Assembly (NCBI RefSeq): GCF_003034845.1
Contig: NZ_PZKC01000012.1
Span: 1 to 64,000, forward strand
DNA from: Pseudothauera lacus
Lineage (GTDB): Bacteria > Pseudomonadota > Gammaproteobacteria > Burkholderiales > Rhodocyclaceae
Direction of reading: 5' to 3'
Length of the DNA stretch: 64,000 nt
Notes under the pieces: generated by a model
Databases searched by the model: none
What the model saw: only the letters and a program-made list of their open reading frames with translations
Told to the model about the DNA's origin: nothing
In this document: piece by piece, positions 26,849 through 35,727 of the stretch
How the letters are laid out: each line of letters begins with the position of its first letter
Position numbering within the stretch: position 1 is the stretch's first letter
Made by a program: the position numbers and the translations under genes

Positions 26849-27606
26849 CACACGCTCCAACCGCCGTCCACTGCAAGTGTTTGGCCTGTCATGCCGCTAC
26901 AGTTATCGCTCAGCAGCCATGCCACCGGCCCTGCAATCTCGTCCTCGCGGAGCATTCTGCCCTTTGGACAAAGTTTTCCGTAGCGTGCTTTAAATGCTTC
27001 ATCCACCCGCCCCTCGACGCCCCCATAGGCAACGCAATTCACGTCGATTCCACGACCGGCCAAACGAACCGCAAGTTCTTTTGTGAGATGTGTTAGTGCG
27101 GCTTTCGCCACGCCGTAATGGATTGGCGACTGGCGCACGGGATCAGTATAAAGCGATGGATTGGCGGCAACCAGACCATATATGGAGCCGATATTGACGA
27201 TCCGTCGCAATGCGCTGCCCTGAGCTTCGACCAATTCCATTGTCAGCTCGTACGGGACGATGACATCCATCAGGAACTCGCCCGCGAAATCGGATCGCGA
27301 GACCCGGCCATTCTCCTTCAATGCCAGGTACTCGACGCTGCGGGCATTATTCACCAGGCAGTCAGGTGCCAACCTTAACTCCCGCAATGCTGCGGCTAAC
27401 TCCTCAGCCTGATTCGCGCGCGTAAGGTCGGTCTGAACGACGTGAAAACGATCTCTCTCGATGCCGCTGTACTCACTCTGCAGGCTGACTCGGGACTGAT
27501 CACTACGGCAAGTCGTGACAACCGTGTCGCCCGCGGCTAAAAAATGAGCCACCAGCACTCTGCCGAACTTGCCGCTTCCACCTGTTATCAGAATTGTCCT
27601 GCTCAA
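26845..27606 (-). CDS. short-chain dehydrogenase/reductase of the glycan locus
   Basis: A 253-residue classical SDR: nucleotide-binding TGGSGKFGR near 9, the NNAR segment near 85, the catalytic-type YGVAKAALTHLTKEL near 164 with Tyr and Lys, and a C-terminal DGGWSVW. The start is TTG at 27606, overlapping the Gfo/Idh stop by 4 nt with GGGAGAG upstream. Campylobacter nonulosonate loci carry a similar SDR, PtmA, next to the cytidylyltransferase; a matching role in making or modifying the sugar is plausible but unproved. Confidence 0.82.
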   Translation of the reverse strand: MSRTILITGGSGKFGRVLVAHFLAAGDTVVTTCRSDQSRVSLQSEYSGIERDRFHVVQTDLTRANQAEELAAALRELRLAPDCLVNNARSVEYLALKENGRVSRSDFAGEFLMDVIVPYELTMELVEAQGSALRRIVNIGSIYGLVAANPSLYTDPVRQSPIHYGVAKAALTHLTKELAVRLAGRGIDVNCVAYGGVEGRVDEAFKARYGKLCPKGRMLREDEIAGPVAWLLSDNCSGMTGQTLAVDGGWSVW

Positions 27607-28502
27607 TTGCTTTCTCTCCCGGCCTCAATTAGGTCGACGACTTCAAGTGTGAAAGATTCTTCGATAACCGGTCGCCTTTCCCGGACTGACTGAATGAATG
27701 CCTCAAGGGCCGACTTGAATGCAGAGAATGTGTCACGGAATGAGAGGTCTTTCCAGCCGGACGTGCCTATGACGCGAATGGACAGCGGTGCGGCGATGTC
27801 CCCCGCTGCATGAACATGCAGTTGAACGCCACTCTCGTAGACTACGGATAGAGTTTGGGTGCCATTGTTAGCCCAAGCGTTGCTTGTCAGGATGGCTCCT
27901 CTGTCTGGGATCAAGTTCAACGCCGGCTCGATCACATGAACCGAATACTTGTCCCAGCTCTTCGGGGTCATGGCGTGAATCGCGCGGATCGTGCCAAGAT
28001 GCAGATGGTCATCGTGCGACAGCATGAACTCATTGGCGTATCGCAATGCCGAGCAGGAGAACAATTGACCAGCATAGTGCTGTGCAGCGTACATGGTTTC
28101 GGCGTCGCGCCGCGAAAGGGCAAGGGGCTTGTCGACGTATATTGGAACCCCAGCTTCGAGGAATGGTAACGCGTAATGGAGGTGATTCTCACCGTCGTCA
28201 CGCGCGAGAAGTACACCATCCACTGCGCCGATCATGTCGGTAGGGTCCTCCGACACGTTCGGTATCAGAGCCGCTTTCGCAATATGGTTGGCGATATGAG
28301 CGTCCTGGGCCCAGACATGGCTCACCTCAACTAGTGGAATCCGATCTTCCGGGAAACGCTGTTTCTCAAGGTATCTCGGAATGACGGGGAATCCGCACCG
28401 CTCCATCTCAAGATGATCGTAGCCGTTGCAGATCGCCGACCAGGAGTAGGGGTGCCCATTTCCCGGTGAAAGTCCAATAACGCCCAGGCGAATTGTCTTC
28501 AT
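27603..28502 (-). CDS. Gfo/Idh/MocA family oxidoreductase
   Basis: About 299 residues. N-terminal Rossmann fold begins IRLGVIGLSPGNGHPYS; the family EKP-type motif is seen as YVDKPLALSRRD near 135. The substrate is unknown; relatives oxidise or isomerise sugar rings. Start 28502 is the last of three in-frame ATGs and gives a normal N-terminus (28514 is an alternative). It follows the cytidylyltransferase remnant by 87 nt, unlike the otherwise tight operon. Confidence 0.82.
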   Translation of the reverse strand: MKTIRLGVIGLSPGNGHPYSWSAICNGYDHLEMERCGFPVIPRYLEKQRFPEDRIPLVEVSHVWAQDAHIANHIAKAALIPNVSEDPTDMIGAVDGVLLARDDGENHLHYALPFLEAGVPIYVDKPLALSRRDAETMYAAQHYAGQLFSCSALRYANEFMLSHDDHLHLGTIRAIHAMTPKSWDKYSVHVIEPALNLIPDRGAILTSNAWANNGTQTLSVVYESGVQLHVHAAGDIAAPLSIRVIGTSGWKDLSFRDTFSAFKSALEAFIQSVRERRPVIEESFTLEVVDLIEAGRESN

Positions 28503-28589
28503 CTGAGTTTCCATTCGGCAGGGTTTGCGGAGGTGGGTCATCGCAGGGAGGGGGCGGACGCTTCAATACCGCGCGGCTGTCCGAAACTC

Positions 28590-28703
28590 TCAACGCATTG
28601 AGCAAGCTGATCGGCGCTTCGGAACGCCGCCGATGGCCTTCATTACCTTGTTGGGAAGGCGTGTGGAGCCCATCCGGGCCTGGACGATGGCGACGATCTT
28701 CAT
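28590..28703 (-). pseudogene. truncated SpsF-like cytidylyltransferase remnant
   Basis: The frame starting at ATG 28703 reads MKIVAIVQARMGSTRLPNKV and continues MKAIGGVP, the exact N-terminal signature of SpsF-type cytidylyltransferases (full proteins are about 240 residues). After residue 28 the similarity stops and the frame ends at codon 38. Its ATG overlaps the aldo/keto reductase stop by 4 nt, so it was once a coupled operon gene. A deletion has apparently joined its 5' end to sequence upstream of the Gfo/Idh gene. Confidence 0.8.
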
Positions 28704-29596
28704 GAGCGGTTCCAGAGTGCGGGGTTCAGCAGGGCGGTGTCGTCAGTATGAAGGCTGGCTGGCAGTGGCGGCATCTCGCCATCCGCGGCGGCCAGAATCT
28801 CCGCGAGATGCTCGGCGCTGTCGACGCCGACCACCACCTTGTCGATGCCGGGTGCGTTCAGTGCATACCTTACGCAGGCCTGCAGCGGAGACAGGCCGGT
28901 GTCCTGCAGCCAGCGCTCCCAGCCCGCCCACAGGGTGTTCCAGCGGGAGAAATACGCAGGGCGAGCCGGGCGGGGCATGAGCAGCAAACCCTGCAGGAAG
29001 ATCGAACGGACATGAAGCTCGCAGCCCGCATCCTGCAATCTCGCAGCCCACCCGGAGCGGGCCATGCGCGTATCGAGAACGTTGAACGGCGCCTGGACGA
29101 TGTCGAACTTCATGGACGGCGGCATCTGCTCGAGTTCCGCGGGGTAGTAAACCGAGATGCCGATCTTGCCGACTCTTCCAGCTTCGCGTTCTGCGAGCAG
29201 CGCGTGGTAGAGCGCCTGCCCATCTCGACCGAGAAGTTGAGCGGGGCGGTGCAGCAGGAGTCCGTGGACGGAGTCTGTCCGCAGTCGTTGGAGAGAGCCG
29301 TCGAGCTGTGCCGCAACCCAGTCCGCCACGGTGTCGCCGGAAACGGGCATCTCCGGCAACTTGGTAATGATCTGCCAGCCGGAGACGTCCAGTTCTCCCA
29401 GAGACGCCTCACTGTTGCCGTAGGCAATGGCCGTGTCGATGGTGTGAATGCCCGCGGATCGGGCCTGGGCGATGATGGCCCTGCCTTCGTCCTGTGTGAT
29501 CTGCCCACGGGCATTGGAGATGCCGTAGGGCAACCCGAACTGCGCCGTGCCCAGGGCAATCCTGAGGCCGATACCGCTTGAAGACGCGCTACTCAT
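28700..29596 (-). CDS. aldo/keto reductase of the pseudaminic acid locus
   Basis: A 298-residue AKR: LALGTAQFGLPYGISN-type start, IDTAIAYGNSEASLG near 50 (Asp/Tyr of the catalytic tetrad), KLPEMP near 77 and LLLHRP near 113, then the NADPH part VVVGVDSAEHL. AKR genes commonly accompany pse clusters and are thought to act on nonulosonic acid derivatives; the exact reaction is unknown. ATG 29596 is chosen because it directly precedes the conserved core. It lies 13 nt after pseC. Confidence 0.85.
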   Translation of the reverse strand: MSSASSSGIGLRIALGTAQFGLPYGISNARGQITQDEGRAIIAQARSAGIHTIDTAIAYGNSEASLGELDVSGWQIITKLPEMPVSGDTVADWVAAQLDGSLQRLRTDSVHGLLLHRPAQLLGRDGQALYHALLAEREAGRVGKIGISVYYPAELEQMPPSMKFDIVQAPFNVLDTRMARSGWAARLQDAGCELHVRSIFLQGLLLMPRPARPAYFSRWNTLWAGWERWLQDTGLSPLQACVRYALNAPGIDKVVVGVDSAEHLAEILAAADGEMPPLPASLHTDDTALLNPALWNRS

Positions 29597-29609
29597 AGCT
29601 GCGGTCCGT

Positions 29610-30776
29610 TCAGCGTATGGGAGCAAGCGCGGATGCCAGAGCGGCCACGACGGCATCTTGCTGTGCATGAGTCATGGTCTGGTACATCGGCAGGCTGATC
29701 GCCTCGGCGTAGTAACGCTCCGCCTCGGCGTAGTCCCCGGCCTTGAAGCCCATCCGCTGGTAGTAGGGCTGTGTGTGCACCGGGATGTAGTGCAGGTTCA
29801 CTCCGATGCCCTGCTCGCGTAGCGACTCGAAGACCTGGCGGTGGGGTCTGCCGATCTGGTCGAGCTGCAGACGGACGACGTAAAGGTGCAGGCCGGAGTA
29901 GCTGTCCGGATGCTGCCAGGGCCGGGTGACCGGCAGGTCCGCAAGCAAAGCGTCGTAGCGCTTGGCGAGCTGGTGGCGGCGGGCGACGTAGTCGTCGAGG
30001 CGCGCCATCTGGCTCACGCCGAGCGCGGCCTGCAACTCGGTCATGCGGTAGTTGAAGCCGAGCTCGATCTGCTGGTAGTACCAGGGACCATCGGCCTCGT
30101 GGGTCATCTGCGCCGGGTCGCGGGTGATGCCGTGGCTGCGCAGCAGGGCCATCTTGTGGGCCAGTCCGGCGTCCTGGGTCAGCGCCATGCCGCCTTCGGC
30201 GGTGGTGATGATCTTGACCGGGTGGAAGCTGAACACGGTGATGTCGCTGTAGCGGCAGTTGCCGATGGGTTCGCCCTGATACCGGCCGCCGATGGCATGC
30301 GAAGCGTCTTCGATGATGCGGAAACCGTACTCCCTGGAAAGCCGGTGGATGGCTGCCATGTCGCAGGGCTGTCCGCACAGGTGTACCGGGACGACCACCT
30401 TGGGCAGGCGGCCGGCAGGCTTGGCCTCGATGAGCTTGTGCTCCAGGGCGCGGGGGCACAGGTTGTAGGTGCGCGGATCGATGTCCACGAAATCGACCTG
30501 TGCGCCACAGTACAGCGCGCAGTTGGCCGATGCGACGAAGGTGATCGGGCTGGTCCATAGCCAGTCGCCCGGGCCCAGGCCGAGCGCCTGGCAGGCGATG
30601 TGCAGGGCGGAGGTGGCGCTGTTGACGGCGACCGCGTGTCCCCCACCGCAGTAGTCCGCGATGGCTTGCTCGAAACGCGGGACCATCGGACCCTGGGTGA
30701 GGAAATCGGAGCGCAATACGGCGACGACGGCTTCGACGTCTTCCTCGGTGATCTCCTGGCGACCGTAGGGGATCAT
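29610..30776 (-). CDS. pseC: UDP-4-amino-4,6-dideoxy-N-acetyl-altrosamine transaminase PseC
   Basis: PLP-dependent aminotransferase of the DegT/DnrJ family, second step to pseudaminic acid. 388 residues beginning MIPYGRQEITEEDVEAV. The PLP lysine is in FHPVKIITTAEGG near 185, with EDASHAIGG near 160. ATG 30776 follows the pseB stop by 2 nt, so the two are coupled. Confidence 0.95.
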   Translation of the reverse strand: MIPYGRQEITEEDVEAVVAVLRSDFLTQGPMVPRFEQAIADYCGGGHAVAVNSATSALHIACQALGLGPGDWLWTSPITFVASANCALYCGAQVDFVDIDPRTYNLCPRALEHKLIEAKPAGRLPKVVVPVHLCGQPCDMAAIHRLSREYGFRIIEDASHAIGGRYQGEPIGNCRYSDITVFSFHPVKIITTAEGGMALTQDAGLAHKMALLRSHGITRDPAQMTHEADGPWYYQQIELGFNYRMTELQAALGVSQMARLDDYVARRHQLAKRYDALLADLPVTRPWQHPDSYSGLHLYVVRLQLDQIGRPHRQVFESLREQGIGVNLHYIPVHTQPYYQRMGFKAGDYAEAERYYAEAISLPMYQTMTHAQQDAVVAALASALAPIR

Positions 30777-30778
30777 GG

Positions 30779-31777
30779 TCAGATCTTCCCGATCTTGCCC
30801 TGGTTGTCGGCGACCCAGCGGCGCAGTTCGTCCGGCGACATCCACTCCGGGTTGTTGTCGCTGGTGTAGCTGAAACCTTCCGGGACCTTCTTGCCGTCCT
30901 TGATCCGGTTCGCACAGTTTGCCCAGTTGTTGATGGCGGGCAGGATCTTGTAGTGCTCCGGGTACTCGTAGGTGTAGAAGGAGTCTTCCTCGCCGATCAT
31001 CTGCTCATGCAGCTTCTCGCCCGGCCGGATGCCGACGAACTCCAGGGCTGCTTCCGGGGCGATGGTGCGCGCGAGGTCGGTGACCTTCATCGACGGGATC
31101 TTCTTCACGTAAATCTCGCCGCCCTCCATGTCGTCGAAGGCGTGCCAGACGAGCTCGACGCCCTGCTCCAGGGAGATCATGAAGCGGGTCATGCGTTCAT
31201 CGGTGATCGGCAACACGCCCTTGTCCTTGATGGACAGGAAGAAGGGAATGACCGAGCCGCGCGAGCCCATCACATTGCCGTAGCGAACCACGGCAAACCG
31301 CGTGTCGTGGCCGCCGGCGTAGGAGTTGCCCGCGACGAACAGCTTGTCCGACGCGAGCTTGGTGGCGCCGTACAGGTTAACCGGGCTTGAGGCCTTGTCC
31401 GTGGACAGCGCGACCACGCGCTTGACGCCCTTGTCGATGCAGGCGTCGATCAGGTTCATGGCGCCGTTGATGTTGGTCTTGATGCACTCGAAGGGGTTGT
31501 ACTCGGCGGTCGGCACGATCTTGGTCGCTGCGGCATGGACCACGTAGTCGACGCCATCCAGCGCGCGGTAGAGGCGGTCCTTGTCACGTACGTCGCCGAT
31601 GAAGAAGCGGACACGGGGGTCTCCCTGGAAAATCTTGGCCATTTCCCACTGCTTCATTTCATCACGGGAGAAGATGATGATCTTTTTGAGGTTGTATCTG
31701 GCGAGGGTCATCGGTACAAACGTGTGACCAAATGAGCCAGTGCCACCAGTGACCAGGATAGATGTGTTATTGAGCAT
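30779..31777 (-). CDS. pseB: UDP-GlcNAc 4,6-dehydratase (inverting) PseB
   Basis: First committed step of pseudaminic acid synthesis. A 332-residue extended SDR: TGGTGSFGHTF near 10, SRDEMKQWEM near 38, VVHAAATKIVPTAEYNP near 83 and STDKASSPVNLYGATK near 125 (catalytic Asp-Lys and Tyr-x3-Lys). It is the first pse gene of the operon, 6 nt after the glycerophosphotransferase-like gene. Confidence 0.96.
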   Translation of the reverse strand: MLNNTSILVTGGTGSFGHTFVPMTLARYNLKKIIIFSRDEMKQWEMAKIFQGDPRVRFFIGDVRDKDRLYRALDGVDYVVHAAATKIVPTAEYNPFECIKTNINGAMNLIDACIDKGVKRVVALSTDKASSPVNLYGATKLASDKLFVAGNSYAGGHDTRFAVVRYGNVMGSRGSVIPFFLSIKDKGVLPITDERMTRFMISLEQGVELVWHAFDDMEGGEIYVKKIPSMKVTDLARTIAPEAALEFVGIRPGEKLHEQMIGEEDSFYTYEYPEHYKILPAINNWANCANRIKDGKKVPEGFSYTSDNNPEWMSPDELRRWVADNQGKIGKI

Positions 31778-31783
31778 GATTGA

Positions 31784-32878
31784 TCAGGAAAGCAGGAAGG
31801 TCTTTATCGCTTGAGCAGCGCGCTTGTGGGCACATCGATCTCTTTCGCCAAAGACCCAGGAAAAATACTCCTGGCGTCGCGAAGCGTAAACTGGCGCATC
31901 GAGAATCGCCCGTTCAATCGATTGAGCGAAATTCATCGGCCCGTCCACGAATTGCCGGCGTCCGCACTCGAACAGCGTAAGCAGCTGGGCAATGTCATCT
32001 GGATGCATCTCTTCTCGCAGAGCCATCGTTCTCATTGCCTCCGCACCAAATATGGGAGTTTCAATAAAAAGTTGCGGAACATCATAGAACAAGGACTCCT
32101 CAGCCGGTGAGTTAGCATCCGATATCAGTAGGTCGGCAACCGACTGCAGGGACGAAAGAGCCTGAGCCGTGAGATCGACCAAGGTATTGGGGCGTGATGC
32201 GGCAAGCTGGGTTACCCGGCGGAAGCTGGCGCGGTCGATGCGGCGGGACGTCAATGACTGACTGGGGTGGGGACGCAGAACCAGATTGAATGAGGCTGGC
32301 GTGGTTCTGACGAGTTGCTCGGCCACCAAGTCCCACGAGCCTATGCTTCTGCGGCTGGAGGTATAGACGACAGTTTTCAGCGAAGGGTCAAGATTGAGCG
32401 CGCCCAATGTTCGCTCTCGGTGCTCGGCAGTTGCGACGGGAAACTCACAAAAGGGAAGAAAACCAGTCCTGACAGTATTTACTTGAATTTCCGACGCGAA
32501 GCGCTGGATCATCTGCTGCATGCGCGGGCCCGTGACGCAGAGCAGGTCGAAATGCGCGTTGGCGAGGAGGGCGTGCTTGCTGAGCAGCATGTAGGTGCCA
32601 TGAAAGACAGTGCATTTCTTGGCGCTGAAGTTTTTCAGGAAGCTGCGGTAAGGGGAGCCGGTAACAATCACGTCTGCATTCTTGAGCAGGCGGGCGCCTT
32701 GGCTGAAGGGTCCCAACCAGCGCACAAAGCGTGCCGAATCCAAGGCTGGGTAAAGGTGGCGAGTGGCTTTCAGGGTCGAACTGCGTGTGGTCACGAAGGT
32801 CCCCGGCAATTGCGAGGCGACCTGCGCCAGGTGCGGCACGGCCTGAAACATCCTGGAGAAGTAGACGACCTTGCTCAT
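31784..32878 (-). CDS. CDP-glycerol glycerophosphotransferase-like protein
   Basis: 364 residues resembling the GT-B-type TagB/TagF family: VVYTSSRRSIGSW near 178, LVLRPHPSQSL near 207 and the donor-binding DLLISDANSPAEESLFYDVPQLF near 257. In Gram-negatives such proteins transfer glycerophosphate or act as glycosyltransferases on capsule or O-chains. It lies between the carbamoyltransferase and pseB (6-8 nt gaps). Substrate unknown. Confidence 0.75.
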   Translation of the reverse strand: MSKVVYFSRMFQAVPHLAQVASQLPGTFVTTRSSTLKATRHLYPALDSARFVRWLGPFSQGARLLKNADVIVTGSPYRSFLKNFSAKKCTVFHGTYMLLSKHALLANAHFDLLCVTGPRMQQMIQRFASEIQVNTVRTGFLPFCEFPVATAEHRERTLGALNLDPSLKTVVYTSSRRSIGSWDLVAEQLVRTTPASFNLVLRPHPSQSLTSRRIDRASFRRVTQLAASRPNTLVDLTAQALSSLQSVADLLISDANSPAEESLFYDVPQLFIETPIFGAEAMRTMALREEMHPDDIAQLLTLFECGRRQFVDGPMNFAQSIERAILDAPVYASRRQEYFSWVFGERDRCAHKRAAQAIKTFLLS

Positions 32879-32886
32879 GGGATTGA

Positions 32887-34626
32887 TCAGCTTTCGAGGG
32901 TTTTCACGACCAGCACATCCTCCATCACGAGATACTGCAGATCCGACCCGAAGAACATGTTGAGCGCGTCGGTGGGCGAGCAGATCATGGGTTCGCCGCG
33001 CCGATTGAGCGAGGTGTTGAGTACCACGCCGTTGCCGGTGAGCTTCTCCAGTTCCTTCATCAGGTCGTAGTAGCGCGGGTTGAACTCGCGCTTGAGGACC
33101 TGGGCGCGCGAGGTGCCGTCTTCGTGCACCACTTCCGGCACGCGCTCCTTCCAGCCCTCGGCGACTTCGAAGGTGAAGGTCATGAAGGGCGCGGGGTGGT
33201 CGGTGCCGAGCATCTGCGGGCCGACGGTATCGAGCATGCTGGGGCAGAACGGGCGCCAGCGCTCACGGAACTTGATCTGCTCGTTGATGCGGTCGGCCAC
33301 CCCGGGGGCGCTGGGGCAGCCGAGGATGGAGCGCCCACCGAGCGCGCGCGGGCCGAATTCCATGCGTCCCTGGAACCAGGCCACCGGGTTGCCGTCGGCC
33401 AGCACCTTGGCGATGTGCGCCGGCACATCATCAATCTTCTGCCACTTGGGCTGCGCCGGATGGCGGGCGCAGGCGGCAATGACGTCTTCGTTGCTGTACG
33501 AGGGGCCGAGATAGACGTGCTCCATCTTCTCCACCGGCACGCCGCGCTGCACCGAGACGTAGGCAGCGGCGCCCACCGCGGTACCCGAATCGCCGGAAGC
33601 CGGCTGCACGAAGAGCTCCTTGACCTCGGGGCGGGCGATGATCTTCTGGTTGAGCTTGACGTTGAGCGCACCGCCGCCGGCGAAGGCCAGCTTGCCGGTC
33701 TCGCGCAGGATGTCGCCCAGGTAGTAGTCCATCATCTGCAGGGCGAGATCCTCGAACAGCTTCTGCATGCTCGCCGCGTAGTGGATGTAGGGCTCGTCGG
33801 CGATGTCACCGTGGCGCATCGGGCCCAGCCAGTCGATCAGCTTGGGCGAGAAGTAGTAGCCCTTGCCGTTTTCCTTGTAACGCCGCAGGCCGATGACGTT
33901 GGCGAGATCGGTGTCGACCACCAGTTCGCCATTTTCAAACTTGGCCAGGCGGGAAAAATCGTACTTGTCCGGGTCGCCGTAGGGCGCCATGCCCATGACC
34001 TTGTACTCACCGTCGAGCATCTCGAAGCCGAGGTACTCGGTGATCGCACCGTACAGGCCGCCGAGCGAATCCGGGTCGTAGAACTCCTTGATCTTGTGGA
34101 TGCGGCCGTTCTCGCCGTAGCCGAAGAAGGTGGTGGCGTACTCGCCCTTGCCGTCGATGCCCAGGATGGCGGTCTTTTCCGTGAAGCCGGAGCAGTGGTA
34201 GGCGCTGGAGGCATGGGTAAGGTGGTGCTCGACCGGCACGATCTCGGTCTTGGCCAAATCGAAGCCCAGCTGCTGCAGGCACCATTCGATGCGCTTCTTG
34301 TAGCGATGGAAGCGCCGGTTGCCCATCAGGATGGCGTCCAGCCCGCGATCGGGCGCGTACCAGTAGCGCTTGGCGTAGTGCCAGCGCGCCTTGTCGAAGA
34401 TGCTGATCGGCGCGAAGGGGATGGCGACCGCGCTGACGTCCTTGGGCTTGATGCCGGCGAAATCCAGGCAGAAGCGCGCGGATTCGTAGGGCATGCGGTG
34501 CTTGGCGTGCTTGTCGCGCACGAAGCGCTCTTCTTCCGCCGCGGCAACGAGCTTGCCGTCGATGTAGAGGGCGGCAGAGGGGTCGTGGGTCAGGGCGCCG
34601 GACAGGCCGAGGATGGTCAGGGACAA
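32887..34626 (-). CDS. NodU/CmcH-type O-carbamoyltransferase
   Basis: Transfers carbamoyl from carbamoyl phosphate to a hydroxyl, via carbamoyl-AMP. 579 residues. N-terminal Kae1-like domain: DPSAALYIDG near 16, the metal-binding HHLTHASSAYH near 138 and GGGALNVKLNQ near 318. C-terminal part: GPRALGGRSILG near 428 and NTSLNRRGEPM near 540. The start appears to be TTG at 34626 with AAAGG upstream. As first gene of the glycan operon it probably carbamoylates the surface sugar. Confidence 0.9.
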   Translation of the reverse strand: MSLTILGLSGALTHDPSAALYIDGKLVAAAEEERFVRDKHAKHRMPYESARFCLDFAGIKPKDVSAVAIPFAPISIFDKARWHYAKRYWYAPDRGLDAILMGNRRFHRYKKRIEWCLQQLGFDLAKTEIVPVEHHLTHASSAYHCSGFTEKTAILGIDGKGEYATTFFGYGENGRIHKIKEFYDPDSLGGLYGAITEYLGFEMLDGEYKVMGMAPYGDPDKYDFSRLAKFENGELVVDTDLANVIGLRRYKENGKGYYFSPKLIDWLGPMRHGDIADEPYIHYAASMQKLFEDLALQMMDYYLGDILRETGKLAFAGGGALNVKLNQKIIARPEVKELFVQPASGDSGTAVGAAAYVSVQRGVPVEKMEHVYLGPSYSNEDVIAACARHPAQPKWQKIDDVPAHIAKVLADGNPVAWFQGRMEFGPRALGGRSILGCPSAPGVADRINEQIKFRERWRPFCPSMLDTVGPQMLGTDHPAPFMTFTFEVAEGWKERVPEVVHEDGTSRAQVLKREFNPRYYDLMKELEKLTGNGVVLNTSLNRRGEPMICSPTDALNMFFGSDLQYLVMEDVLVVKTLES

Positions 34627-34685
34627 GGGATAACCTTTGCAGACGTTAGGTTAGGCACGGGCACGCCTAGTGGCGCAGGCGCCGC

Positions 34686-34691
34686 ATTATA
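34686..34691 (-). promoter_or_regulatory. perfect -10 hexamer (TATAAT) before the glycan operon
   Basis: On the minus strand TATAAT lies 60 nt upstream of the carbamoyltransferase start. No good -35 is seen at the usual distance. The 303-nt gap 34627-34929 holds nothing else recognisable. Confidence 0.45.
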
Positions 34692-34929
34692 CCTCTCGTA
34701 CTCTGGTACCTGCCTGCCGCGGCCTGACGGTGCACCGAAGCCGAACCCGCAGAAAGTCAAACTACCCGACTCGCCCCCAGCCTGCTCGCCTTGACCTCCT
34801 GCAACAGAAGAGTACAGAGCCGTGGCGTGGATGCAGGCCGTAGACCGAAATCCGGGGCTGGCGGCGGGCGGTGGCACACAATATCTACGGCGACGTGCGG
34901 GGTGCTGACAGCCGCCTAGCGCTCATGCA

Positions 34930-35493
34930 TCACAACGCCTCCACGTCCCGATACACCTCATCCAGCGCAATCTCCGCCTCCAGGCAGTCGAGGCGGAAGC
35001 TGCCCTGCGTGCAGGTTTCGTGCCGCACGCTCTGGCCGAAGCGGTAGATCTCCACGCAGCGCTGTTCCGGGTCGACCAGCAGATATTCGCGCAGCGAGGG
35101 GATGGTCTGGTAGGCGAAGAGTTTTTCGCGCCGGTCGATGCGCTCGGTGGTGGGTGACAGTACTTCCACAAGCAGGCAGGGGCGGCTGCGGTAGTAGGGG
35201 TCGCCGTCCTGCGGATCGCAGGCGAGCAGCAGGTCAGGGTAGTAGAAGTAGGTCTGGTCGGCATGGTCGACGCGCAGCTTCATGTCGGACATGAAGAGCT
35301 GGCAGGCTTTGCGGCGGGCGTGTGGGCCAATTGCAAGGCTAAGGCCTGTGACGATCAGGCCATGCCTGGCGCTTGCACCGCCCATGGCGACGACTTCGCC
35401 GTCGAGGTACTCGTGCTTGACGTCGGTGAGGTTCTCGCCGTCCAGGTAGTCGCGGATGCTGATCGGAGCGGGGCGGGTCAGGGCGCTGTTCAT
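34930..35493 (-). CDS. Uma2 family endonuclease-like protein (third copy)
   Basis: 187 residues with Uma2/DUF820 features: VKHEYLDGEVVAMGGASARHG near 24, YYPDLLLACDPQDGD near 82 and CLLVEVLSPTTERIDRREK near 105. It differs from the 15-16 kb pair in having a shorter C-terminus and is not their recent duplicate. It sits alone between the glycan operon and polA. Confidence 0.87.
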   Translation of the reverse strand: MNSALTRPAPISIRDYLDGENLTDVKHEYLDGEVVAMGGASARHGLIVTGLSLAIGPHARRKACQLFMSDMKLRVDHADQTYFYYPDLLLACDPQDGDPYYRSRPCLLVEVLSPTTERIDRREKLFAYQTIPSLREYLLVDPEQRCVEIYRFGQSVRHETCTQGSFRLDCLEAEIALDEVYRDVEAL

Positions 35494-35636
35494 TGAGGCC
35501 TCCGTGCGGGCTGCGGGGTTGCTGCTTATGTTAGATCAAACATGCTCATCCGAAGCGAATCTGCTGCCTGTCGAGTATCAGGCGGCGTATGCGGGTAGTG
35601 TTGAAGGCGATCGTGCTGGCGAGGTTTGCTGGCAAC

Positions 35637-35680
35637 CCAACCCATCCCCCTCCTGTCCTCCCCCTTGAAGGGGGAGGGAC
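35637..35680. repeat. dispersed intergenic repeat, copy B (partial)
   Basis: Only the ACCCATCCCC and CCCCCTTGAAGGGGGAGG blocks are present, downstream of polA and 48 nt from its stop. Confidence 0.6.
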
Positions 35681-35727
35681 GCTGGGAATTGGGGTCAGCT
35701 CAGTCTCCCCCTACCCTCGGGACATGC

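Noticed and set aside
33124-34794. 556-codon frame opposite the carbamoyltransferase
   Set aside because: No recognisable domain; the NodU motifs are on the other strand.
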